Part shown: positions 6,807 to 14,774 of the stretch, in pieces
How the letters are laid out: every line of letters begins with the position of its first letter
Position numbering within the stretch: the stretch's first letter is position 1
Notes under the pieces: generated by a model
The model's database searches: none
The model's input: only the letters and a program-made list of their open reading frames with translations
Told to the model about the DNA's origin: nothing
NCBI GenBank assembly: GCA_026770595.1
Contig: MU634181.1
Coordinates: forward strand, 1 to 14,774
Source: Ochromonadaceae sp. CCMP2298
Lineage: Eukaryota; Sar; Synurophyceae; Ochromonadales; Ochromonadaceae
DNA: 14,774 nucleotides
Direction: 5' to 3'
Program-made: the position numbers and the translations under genes

Positions 6807-7860
6807 ACGTCCCTCAGAGGCGGGGTGTGCCTTAGGGTGCTGAGAGTGCTGGGCACTGGGGGCTGGGGGCTGCAGGTGGTGGGTGCTGGGGCTGCTGGAT
6901 GCTGGTGCTGATGCTGCTGCTGGTGCTGGTGCGGGCGTGGGTGCTATCTTCTATCTACTATATGCTATCTGCTACACACTATCTACTACATACGATCCAC
7001 TATACATATGCATCTACTGTTCATATACTTCTATGCTGATAAGCTGATGTGCAGTGGGGCGCGACGATGCCCCCAGCTCTCGCACCGGTAGAGGTATCAG
7101 CATAGGGCAGGGGCAGGGGCAGTGGCAGTGGCAGTGGAAGTGGCAGGAGCACAGGTAGGAGCAGGTAGGAGCAGAGGTAGGGGTAGGAGCAGAGGCAGGG
7201 GTAGGAGCAGAGAGGAGAGGCATGGGGGGGGGGGGGGGGTTAGCCATAGGTATGTACAGCAAACACAGTTGCAGGAAGTATGTGTGTTGAAAAAGGCTCT
7301 GATTCGATTGTTATGCAGGAACGTGCATATATATACTAGGTGGGTTATATATGGAAAAATGTGAGATATTGTTTATGCTATTCTGGTTTCGCTCGTCTTT
7401 TTGCAGTCCCTGTATACCGCCGTCCTAGTGATTACCATCCACCCTCGTGTAGATGAATTTGCCGTGCTCCTTTTATTGTTGGGGGTGAGGTTTTTGTTCC
7501 AGCGGCCAATAGGGCCTAACCTCAAAATCTCTCATAAACCGCAAATGTTTATTATTTGTTTATCTACACAGATGTGCAATATATCAACTACTCTACTAAA
7601 ATTATATTATAAAATCGCATACGTCTGTTGTCGATGACATATTAAAAGATTACAACTACCAAACTACCACCATTAGGCACTGTTATTTCAGTACCTATTA
7701 TACGTTTCAACGTTGCTTAAAGTTAAATGAAAGATGATAAATCATACTACCAAACTACCTCATGCTAATCATGTTAAGATGAAAAAAATATGCTAATCTG
7801 GTTAAGCCCAACACTAGCTCCTCATCACCAGCTCCTTAGCACCCGCTTATTAGCACCCGC
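6807..7860. other. Intergenic, convergent 3' flanks, repeat-rich then AT-rich
   Basis: No gene is supported. From 6836 to 6935 the sequence is GCTGGTGCTGG-like; 6949-7010 has repeated CTATCTACTA-type words; 7101-7217 is a G-rich minisatellite; and a run of 15 G occurs at 7224-7238. From 7370 to 7800 it is AT-rich, with a duplicated ACTACCAAACTACC (about 7657 and 7748) and a duplicated ATGCTAATC..GTTAAG (about 7762 and 7790). GCACCCGC..TTAGCACCCGC at 7839-7860 directly abuts the stop codon of the minus-strand gene. The 3' UTRs of both convergent genes must lie here, but I cannot point to a poly(A) signal. Confidence 0.6.
7101..7217. repeat. Degenerate GGCAGG/GTAGGAGCAG minisatellite
   Basis: Six-nt units (GGCAGG, GGCAGT) pass into longer GTAGGAGCAGAG-type units. 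This reads as Arg/Gly/Ser repeats in one frame, but there is no flanking coding signal. Confidence 0.75.
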
Positions 7861-10207
7861 CTAGCACCACTTCACGCACCGGGAGGTCCCGCAGGTGATC
7901 TGGGGCGTGGACCAGGAGTAGCAGATGCCGAACTTGCGCCTCGTGCAGGTGGACTTGGACCACTGCACGCCGTTCAGGCAGTTCAGAATCGCGTACTGGG
8001 GCGCAGGCCTGAAGATCCTGTTGAGCCACTTGAAGTTGTCCCCATAGCCTTTGATCCAACCGCCGTTTTCAATCTGTGTGTGTTATATATGTAGAATATG
8101 AAATTCAATAATAATAATAATAATAGTAATAATAGAAATAATAATGTTAATACAAAGTGTTACAGTACATTGCACGCCCCCCGTAAGTACCTTGTACTCG
8201 AAGTAAGCTGCGGCGGCGTCTGCGGCACGACCACCGAGGTCCAGGATTGCTCCCCAGTCGATGGAAAACTGCTGCAGGATCTCCTCCAGCCTGGTGGGTT
8301 TAATAGTGCAAAGTGCATAGGTTTTGTGGTTTTTATAGTGTTCGTATTGGAGGAGTGGCTTTATAAGTGTACTGCTGAGCGAATGGGCGCGGTATGTGTA
8401 CTACACCAGACACCCCCTTTTACCCCGTACCCCCTACCCCCTTCCTCACCTGTCGGCCAGGTCCACAAAGGGCTTGTTGACCACCTGCCAGTAGAAGTCT
8501 CCCCGCTTGATATTCTGAGGGTCGGGGTGGCGGAGTGTGTTACAGTGGGTTGTCGAGGGTGTGTGAATTATCACAAACAATATATCCATATTCACATACA
8601 TCTGCAATGCCCCAGTGTCATACTCCGCATACCTTCATCTCGCCGTCGCCGAACATAAGTGGGTAGTTCTGGTAGGCTCCCGTGGTGGCTAGACCACTCC
8701 CATCGCCCGACATGCGGGTCTTCTCTTGCTGGAACGATAGGACAGTGGTTGAGTACTTGTACAAACCTGCAGGAGTGTGGGTGTGCGTGTGGGTGTATAA
8801 TTATGTGGGTTTATATGAGCATGTGTGTATAATTATGTGGGTTTATATGAGCATGTGTGTATAATTATGTGGGTTTTGAGCATCTTTGTGTGCAAGGTAC
8901 CGAGGTCCATGTCAAAGCCGATCTGGTAGCTGAAGGGGGGGGAGGGAGGAGGAGGGGGTTTTACGCATATTTTAGGATAGGAGGAGGGGGTTAGGGGTGA
9001 GGGGCGTAGGAGTGCAGGGGTGTAGGTTTATGATACTCATACTCGGGGTTAGGGTGAGGGTTAGGGTGAGGCATTACGTCATCTTGCTCCAGATGATCTC
9101 GCACACGTTGGGGAACTTCTCCATGGTGACTGTGGTGGTGAGGCGGGAGACCGCCAGCACGGGCGCAAGGGGGACGAATTGGGGTAGCACGGCCAGGGTA
9201 TAGCCGGGGATGTCGGGCCCCCCGAATTTCATGATGAGGCCTGTCAGTGGGGGGGGGGTGTTGGGGGGGTTGTGTGTGGTGTGCGCGCGGGAAGATAGGG
9301 TTAGGGTTCAGGGGTAAGACAAGACGTCGAGGCCTTAGAAGCTGTTTTAGAAGCTGTTGCAGTCCTCCGCCCTACCCCCCTTGTCCCCTGCCCTTCCCTG
9401 CCCTACCTGGGTAGAAGTTGCGTCTGGCCAGGCAAGCGCACGTCTTGGGCGCCCTGATGGTGTTGTCCGCTGCGTACAGCACGGGCATCAGCAGCCTCCT
9501 GTCCTTGGGTCTGGTGCCGGAAAGCTCGCGGCAGTCCACGTCTGGCTGGAAGAATGTCAGGCCTATGCCCACCGAGGCAATCTGGTAGGAGAAGATCCCG
9601 TCTAGGGGGGGCAGGAGGTGTAGGGGTGCAGGGTGTGGGGGTTAGGGGTGAAGGGGTGCGGGGGTTAGGGGTGAAGGGGTGCGGGGGGTGGGGGTGCAGG
9701 GTTGTAGTCATAGTGACCGGTTATAAAGTGTTCGCTTAGTGGGGGGGGCGTAACGAATGTGTGGTGTGGGCCTGACTACTGCCTACCCACGGCACACAGG
9801 GCCTACCCACACCCCACGGCACACAGTATATACGTACAGGGCACACTCACCGAAGGGAATGGGCATGTCGCCTGCGAACGACGGCGCCACGCTCACGCTC
9901 AGCGTGCCCATCACATAGTCGATGCCGCTGTAGTCGTTACAATAGCCCAGCTCCAGAGCCCCGCTGAACGTGAACTCGACCCCGGACATGGGGACGGGAA
10001 TGGGGACGTCCAGGCTGCCGGTGAACTGGCAGGGGAACCTCTCGTTGCCCACTGGAGATAAGGGCGAGGGGGGATCGTCATACTTTGTGCAAATAGGTAC
10101 AGGCACAGGCACAGGCACAGGGGCCATCAGACACGATGTCACACTATACACACACATACGCATACACATACACACATACACATACACACATACACACATA
10201 TACATAC

Positions 10208-10288
<81 letters not shown>

Positions 10289-13200
10289 TATACATAAACT
10301 TTAGGTACCTGCCATCATCGTTGCCAAGTCGGGGATGGCGACTCTGGCGTACCAGAGGAACTTCGCGCTGCACTTGTTGTTCGCCGCGCAGCCGAAGGAC
10401 TTTATGGCGTTGGACGTGATCAACGAGCCCACGCTGGCGACCTGGGTGTGTGGAGTGGGTGTGGAGTGGGTGTGTGGTGACGCGTGATAAGGAGTGAGTG
10501 GGTACGCGTAGAGTGTTTCATGGGTTGATCAAGTTTAAACAGTTAAAATATAACGGACAGTCAGGAAGCATACCGAGGGGATGTTGATCTGGGGAAGGTT
10601 GGGGAGGACGAGGGCGAGGGCCCTAGAGGCGGTGGCGCGTAGCTGGCAGGCGCACGTGGCTCTGTGCTCGGCCCCCGTGCCCGCCCAGGCGCTCTTCTGG
10701 GCACTGTCGAAGGCGGCGTGGGGCTGAGCAGAGTCCGAAGGGGCGAAATTGCTGCGGTGTGTGTGTGTGGGGGGGGGTGAGTTAGGTTTGTATGGCATGG
10801 GGCATAGGGCATAGGGCATACATAGGACATACATAGGACATATTTGTTGCAGGGCAGGGTCGTATGGACTGATGGTACCTACTCCCTACTCCCTACTCCC
10901 TACTCCCTACCTGTACGTGGAATCGCAGCCCTCCTCCCAGCCGTACCCCCCCCCCTCCTGCCCGGTCACCCCCACCCACAGAGTGTAGTAGTCGCTCCTG
11001 GGGGAGGACCGCAGCCCGCCCAGGAAGTCCTGCTCCCCCTGGCTGCGGATGCACAGCATGTCGGCGCCCATATCTGCACACGCGTCTCTGCACTCCTCCC
11101 AGGTCTTCTTGGGCGCCTTCTCGTAGTCCGGGTCGAGGTGGTAGCAGTGCTCGGGCCCCTGCACCCAGCCCAGGGGGCAGGAGGCCACGGGTGTGTGTTG
11201 GGGTGTCTCGCAGGAGCAGTGCTGCTGACTGCTGGGGTCGGCGTTGTTCCAGTCGCCTGACGCGCCCCGGTAGTGAGACAGGCTGTAGGCGCCTACTCGG
11301 TGGTACATGGGTAGGGGTAGGGGTGGTAGGGGTAGAGGTGGTAGGGGTGGTGTGGGTGGTGGGTGGTGTGGGTAGTATGGGTATGAGTGGTGGGTGGTGG
11401 GGGGATGTTGTAGTTGGTGAGTGTACATACTATATCGCAGCTGTGGTACGTACTACACAGCATGCGGCATAAATCGTGTAGCAATAGTATATACGTAAAG
11501 CGTACAGTATATGTATGTACAGTATATGTATGTACAGTATATGTATGTACATATTACATGACTCACCACTCCAGCTGCGGAATGTCTTCGACGACACCGG
11601 TGCTGCTGCCGACCACTGGTAATGGAATAGGTGTGGGAGGGAGGGGAGGGAGTGAGTGGTCGCACAGGGGGGTTAGTAAATGTATAGTGGCGGCGACTTC
11701 AGCGCACGACCGAAGTGTGTCGAGGCCCTGCGCCTGCACACCTGTATGGGCCACTGACCCCCCACACCCCATACCACTCATACCCCTACCCCGCCTACCC
11801 GTACCTCCCACACCACTACCCCCCTTACACCCCCTTACACCCCTCACCTGCTCATAGCTGCTGCGCGCGCAGCCCTTGCCCCACCTCCACACCCCACTGG
11901 CGTCCCTGTCGTAGTTGAGCCAGGAGCCAGCCACGCTGTCCGAGTAGGCCGAGTGAAGAGTCAGGAACTCCGCCTCCTCCTGACTCTGCGCGCACAGGCC
12001 CCCAGAGAGCGGGCTGATCTGGGTACCCGTATGGCTTACAGCGACCTGGGACTGGCAGAAGGCAGTGCAGGCGTCCCGGGAGTACGTCTGCGGCACGAAG
12101 AGGTAGCACTTGGTTTTGCCCACCGTCCAGCCCTCCGCACAGCCCCCGGGCACGTAGACAGGCGGTCCCCCGGGTGCAGCCCCAGCCCCCTTACCGCTGC
12201 CCCCCACCCACTCCTGCTCCACGTGCTCAGTCTCGCGCTCCACATTCTCGAGGCGGCGGACCTGCGTGACGTTCAGGGAGGAGATGTTGAAGGGCGCGGA
12301 CTCAGACAGATTGCGGCCACTGCGGGAAAAGGGGAACGAGTAGGGGAGTGTGGGTATGTGGGAGGGTGTATGCGGGGGAAGGAGATAAGTGGGAGGGGTG
12401 TATGGCGAAGGTGTGTGTGATCGTGCGAGGGTATCAATACTACGCGATTTGGTACTCAAATACTATACTCTTACATACATATGTATATATAAATAAATAC
12501 ACATATCAATATATACACATGTACATATATAAATATAAATAAACACGCACTCAGCACACTCCACTCACAGGGCGCCAGCTACGAAAGGCACGTAGGGGTC
12601 GAGGCCGAAGTAGGTGGGGGCCGAATCTTCCGCAGAAGCTTCAGTGCGGTTGCCAGCGGACTGGCTGTCGCTGTACCTCACGGTGATGCCAGTTACGGGC
12701 GCTGAGTAGAGGTGTCTGGGGGGTGGGGGTGGGGGTATGGGCAAGGTATGGGTAGGGTGTAAAGTATAGGTGTAGGGTATGGGTAGGGTATAGGGTTTAG
12801 GGTATGGGGTATAGGTAGGGTGTAGTGTGTGGGTAGGGTATGGGTAGGGTATGGGTAGAGTATAGGGTGTAGGATTGGGGGGGTTATATTGTTATTTATG
12901 TACATATATTGAGCGGAGGGTATTGTAAGAGTATTGTAAGGGTATTGCAAGGTCGTTACGTACATGAAGTTCGCTGGGTCGTCCATGGCCACCAGCTCGA
13001 TCACCTCGAGGCTGCCGAAGGCCCCGTAGCTGATGCGCCGCACCTGAATTGATGATTAGGTGAATTAGGTGAAATAGATAGGTATATCATTGACACGAAT
13101 GTGTAATTGGCGTGAGTACAGACGACACACACAGCACACGCACAGCACTCCCCCCACCTACCGTCTGGTCCTCCACGGTGTACCAGTAGTATCCTATTTA

Positions 13201-14736
13201 CACCCACGTAATCATACACAACCTCATATTAACTCCCTTACCGTCTGGTCCTCCACGGTGTCGTACCAGTAGGCCTGCACGGTCCTGTTGGCCAGGTGCA
13301 GGGCCCAGATGCGCACGTCCTCGCCGTCCAGAGTGGTGAGGCCCTAGGGGGGGGGTAGAGGGGGGGGTGAAGGGGTGTGAAGGGGTGTGTGGTGTGAGGG
13401 GTGTGCAGGGTTAGGGTGGGGAGAGTGGTGTAGTACAGTCAATTCACAGTATAGCACACAGTACACAGTATATTACACAGTACACATTATAGTACAGCCC
13501 AGCACAATGCACCCAGCACCCTCCCACACAGCACGCACCCAATACAGCACAGCACAGCACAGCACACAGTAGGCCCTCTCTCACCAGGTCGAAGTCTCCG
13601 CACACTGTACCTCTATCTATGCGTCTACAGCAATCAATATCTACTTATATACGACAATATCACTGACACAGGCCTCACCAGGTAGTCGAAGTCTCCAGAA
13701 GCGGCCTCGCTGGCAAGGTCCTTGTTCGTCACCTGGGTTTTTGGGGGTTAGCGGCATTGGCAATGTGGGTTTTTAGAGGGGGGTTGGGGGTTATGTGGGT
13801 ATGGGGGTAATCAGATGGGGGTAGGGGTAGGTGTGAGGGGGGGAAGTTGTGGGGGGTTAAAGGTTAGGGAAGTGGTAGGGGGTAGGAATAGGGAGGGGTA
13901 GGGGTAGGGGTAGGGAGGGGTAGGCGTAGGGGTGTAGAGTGGCAGTGTGTAGTGTGTAGTATATATAGCATATAGGGACACACCTCTGTCTCGTTGTAGT
14001 AGAAGATGGGGCCCAGGAACACCGGCCCGCCCACTCCGTCCACCTGTGTGTGTGTGTGTGTTAGTGTGTGTTAGTGTGTGCATGTTGGTGTGTGCATATG
14101 TATGTATGTGTGTATAGTGTATGTGTGTATAGTGTATGTGTACGATTAGTATGGTGTGGGTATGTACCTCCACGTAGTCGAAGCCCTGTGTGGTTACGTC
14201 CACCATGTACCTGCAGGGGCGTGCATGGTATAGGAGGGGTGTGTGTTATAGGTTTAAGGGGGTTGTTATGCATGTTATCGTATACAGGTAGGGGGTTTAA
14301 TACACACACATACATAGAGGGATGGATGGAGGGGTGGAGGTTAAGCGACCAGTCTGCGTAGAGTGGTCTGCACTGCCTTCTACTACCCTCTACCACCCTC
14401 CACAGCCTCTGCCCTTTGCCCTCTACCCCCTACCGCCCTATTGCCCTCTACCCCCTACCGCCCTATTGCCCTCTACCCCTGCCCTGTACACGCCTCACCT
14501 GAACTGCAGTGGGTCGTACGAATCAGAGTTGTCCAGCACCTGTAGTGAGTGTACAGTACAGTGTGTCAAGAGTATAGTATATAGTATATAGTGTATAGAG
14601 GATAGAGGATAGAGTATAGAGTATAGAGGATAGAGGATAGAGTATAGAGGATAGAGCATAGCATCGTACCTCAACGTATGTGTAGTTGGGCTCGAGGGGG
14701 TGGCGGTACTCCACACGCAGGTACTGCTCGCCCACC
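7861..14736 (-). CDS. Large secreted protein with two C-type lectin domains, 5' end missing
   Basis: Twenty-one exons keep one frame from the right edge to a TAG at 7861-7863 (about 968 aa visible). Exons, 5' to 3': 14670-14736, 14499-14539, 14168-14210, 13984-14043, 13679-13732, 13242-13343, 12964-13043, 12569-12715, 11848-12319, 11567-11615, 10911-11292, 10574-10751, 10309-10441, 9851-10051, 9407-9601, 9078-9240, 8901-8929, 8633-8766, 8450-8514, 8191-8290, 7861-8073. All introns are GT-AG. Four parts: (a) an unrecognised N-terminal region (FLGPIFYYNETE, DGEDVRIWALHLANRT, AYWYDTVEDQTVRR) with six N-glycosylation sequons (NET, NRT twice, NLS, NIS, NVT); (b) C-type lectin-like domain 1, about 12145 to 11210, with CAEGW, KCYLF, SQEEAEFL, a W-x-W core and a closing HCSC; (c) C-type lectin-like domain 2, about 11183 to 10645, with CPLGW, HCYHL, WEECRDAC, SQGEQDFL, LWVGVTG and CAC; (d) about 500 residues I cannot assign, beta-like, with scattered Cys and a tail with seven Cys ending CVKWC. 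It is probably extracellular or surface-bound. Carbohydrate binding is inferred; I see no clear EPN or QPD motif. The signal peptide would lie outside the window. Confidence 0.88.
8107..8145. repeat. AAT trinucleotide repeat in last intron
   Basis: AATAATAATAATAATAAT with a few interruptions lies in the intron between the exons ending at 8191 and starting at 8073 (minus strand). Confidence 0.9.
8793..8880. repeat. 32-nt tandem repeat x2.7 in intron
   Basis: The unit starts GTGTATAATTATGTGGGTTT and continues ATATGAGCATGT. It is nearly perfect and fills the intron between exons 8901-8929 and 8633-8766 of the minus-strand gene. Confidence 0.85.
9046..9070. repeat. Interstitial TTAGGG-like repeat
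   Basis: GGTTAGGGTGAGGGTTAGGG and the following bases give a few TTAGGG/TGAGGG units in the intron just downstream of exon 9078-9240. A second short patch (AGGGTTAGGGTTCAGGGG) is at about 9297-9314. Both are too short to be telomeric. Confidence 0.7.
10142..10297. repeat. ACACAT microsatellite, about 155 nt
   Basis: Hexameric ACACAT units with occasional CACACA and TACATA variants fill the intron between exons 10309-10441 and 9851-10051. They produce a spurious Val-Cys open frame on the minus strand and a His-Thr one on the plus strand. Confidence 0.95.
10880..10910 (-). repeat. Heptamer array that repeats the 5' splice site (GTAGGGA)
   Basis: On the minus strand the donor of exon 10911-11292 is CAG|GTAGGGA, and this heptamer is repeated four times plus GTA. 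Every unit begins with a GT, giving a ladder of potential 5' splice sites at 7-nt spacing, of which only the first follows a CAG. Confidence 0.85.
11305..11412. repeat. GGTAGGGGTGGT-type G-rich repeat in intron
   Basis: Irregular GGGTAGGGGT and GGTGGGTGGT units sit just upstream (gene sense) of the acceptor of exon 10911-11292. In the transcript they are C-rich, a polypyrimidine-like tract. Confidence 0.75.
11508..11550. repeat. 15-nt TACAGTATATGTATG repeat x3
   Basis: Three exact or near-exact tandem units lie in the intron between exons 11567-11615 and 10911-11292, close to the donor. Confidence 0.85.
11630..11814. other. 11-nt inverted repeat near both ends of one intron
   Basis: GGTGTGGGAGG (11630-11640) and its exact complement CCTCCCACACC (11804-11814) lie about 15 nt from the acceptor and 33 nt from the donor of the intron 11616-11847 (minus-strand gene). 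In RNA they could pair and loop out most of the 232-nt intron, bringing the splice sites together. Confidence 0.6.
12717..12880. repeat. GGGTATGGGTAGGG-type minisatellite in intron
   Basis: Degenerate 6-12 nt units (GGGTAT, GGGTAG, GGTGTA) occupy the 3' half of the intron between exons 12964-13043 and 12569-12715, adjoining the acceptor; C-rich in the transcript. Confidence 0.8.
13159..13189 (-). repeat. Intronic copy of exon 13242-13343 end plus 5' splice site
   Basis: These 31 nt repeat 13239-13272 (exon end plus donor) with one triplet missing (GTGTCGTACC in the exon, GTGTACC in the copy). In sense the exon reads TACTGGTACGACACC and the copy TACTGGTACACC, i.e. the single Asp codon GAC is absent. 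The copied donor is followed by a different intron sequence (GTAGGTGG instead of GTAAGGGA). AAATAG precedes it as a possible acceptor, but an exon from there would be 32 nt and shift the frame. Confidence 0.85.
13440..13570. repeat. CACAGTA/ACAGC-rich simple sequence in intron
   Basis: Repeated ACAGTATA, CACAGTACAC and (ACAGC)n words lie between exons 13679-13732 and 13242-13343. No coding signal. Confidence 0.7.
13580..13599 (-). repeat. Intronic copy of exon 13679-13732 end plus 5' splice site
   Basis: These 20 nt repeat 13674-13696 with one triplet missing. In sense the exon ends GGAGACTTCGACTACCTG and the copy ends GGAGACTTCGACCTG, lacking one TAC (Tyr) codon; both are followed by GTGAG. 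Weak similarity continues into the intron (GGCC, TGTGT). Confidence 0.8.
13745..13935. repeat. G-rich simple sequence (GGGGTAGG-type) in intron
   Basis: This stretch between exons 13984-14043 and 13679-13732 is composed of GGGGGTTA, GGGGTAGG and related words. It is C-rich in the sense of the gene, leading to the AACCCAG acceptor. Confidence 0.75.
14045..14140. repeat. GT-rich microsatellite in intron
   Basis: (GT)n, TTAGTGTGTG, then GTGTGTATAGTGTAT units lie just upstream (in sense) of the acceptor of exon 13984-14043; the transcript reads CACACA up to the CAG. Confidence 0.85.
14570..14662. repeat. AGAGTATAGAGGAT repeat in intron
   Basis: Mixed 7-nt units (AGTATAG, AGGATAG, AGTATAT) fill the intron between exons 14670-14736 and 14499-14539. 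Confidence 0.85.
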
Positions 14737-14738
14737 CT

Positions 14739-14774
14739 GCGTAGCAGTGTTAGTAGCAGTGTTAGTAGCAGTGT
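14739..14774. repeat. 12-nt GTAGCAGTGTTA repeat at window edge
   Basis: Nearly three units lie directly upstream (in sense) of the CGCAG acceptor of exon 14670-14736 and run off the window. Confidence 0.85.

Noticed and set aside
7401-7637. Small ORF in the AT-rich convergent region
   Set aside because: AT-rich chance frame with no recognisable motif between two convergent gene ends.
8793-8880. CRISPR-like spaced repeats
   Set aside because: The 32-nt units are head-to-tail with no unique spacers, in a eukaryotic intron.
9046-9314. Ancient telomere fusion (interstitial TTAGGG)
   Set aside because: Only a few units mixed with TGAGGG within ordinary introns; similar G-rich words are everywhere in this gene's introns.
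9783-10373. Long minus-strand frame with a Val-Cys repeat
   Set aside because: The repeat part is the ACACAT microsatellite inside an intron; only 9851-10051 of this frame is a real exon.
11563-12459. Single uninterrupted 298-codon minus-strand gene
   Set aside because: It reads through introns by chance. The conserved C-type lectin pattern requires donors at 11847 and 11566 and the acceptor at 12320-12321, and the phases then agree with neighbouring exons.

Overview
This is a eukaryotic nuclear window, most likely from a microalga or another free-living protist. The evidence is short GT-AG introns in nearly every gene (34 complete introns reconstructed, all GT...AG), codon-dense GC-rich exons, AT-rich or minisatellite-rich introns, very abundant simple repeats, and secreted multi-domain proteins. 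The consistent GT donors argue against a typical dinoflagellate with GC/GA donors. I cannot place the taxon more precisely from sequence alone. Layout: (1) 232-443, minus: first coding exon of a glutathione S-transferase whose remaining exons lie beyond the left edge; its intron holds a 10-nt minisatellite (1-160). (2) 444-890: a head-to-head intergenic region, probably a shared promoter, with a perfect hairpin and a 17-nt x3 palindrome-containing repeat. (3) 891-5686, plus: a complete 15-exon gene for a secreted glycoside hydrolase family 92 alpha-mannosidase (838 aa after conceptual splicing). (4) 5687-6464: intergenic. (5) 6465-6806, plus: a short intronless reading frame with a C3HC4 RING finger and half a TRAF-type zinc finger. 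(6) 6807-7860: intergenic, repeat-rich and then AT-rich. (7) 7861-14736, minus: 21 exons (3' part) of a large secreted protein that I do not recognise as a whole. It has a glycosylated N-terminal part, two C-type lectin-like domains and a roughly 500-residue unrecognised cysteine-containing C-terminal region. Its 5' end lies beyond the right edge. The GH92 enzyme and the lectin-domain protein both look extracellular or endomembrane and both concern glycans (mannose trimming and probable carbohydrate binding). Nothing in the sequence proves that they act together. The most unusual signals are in the introns. In three introns, from two genes on opposite strands, a 20-33 nt piece spanning the upstream exon end and its 5' splice site is repeated 80-120 nt further into the intron, each time lacking exactly one triplet. 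Two other introns carry exon-edge direct repeats of the kind expected if the intron arose by local duplication. Five GH92 introns fall into two sequence families (introner-like). Several introns of the minus-strand gene pair a G-rich 5' end with a C-rich 3' end. No prokaryotic features, CRISPR array, transposase, rRNA or tRNA were seen.
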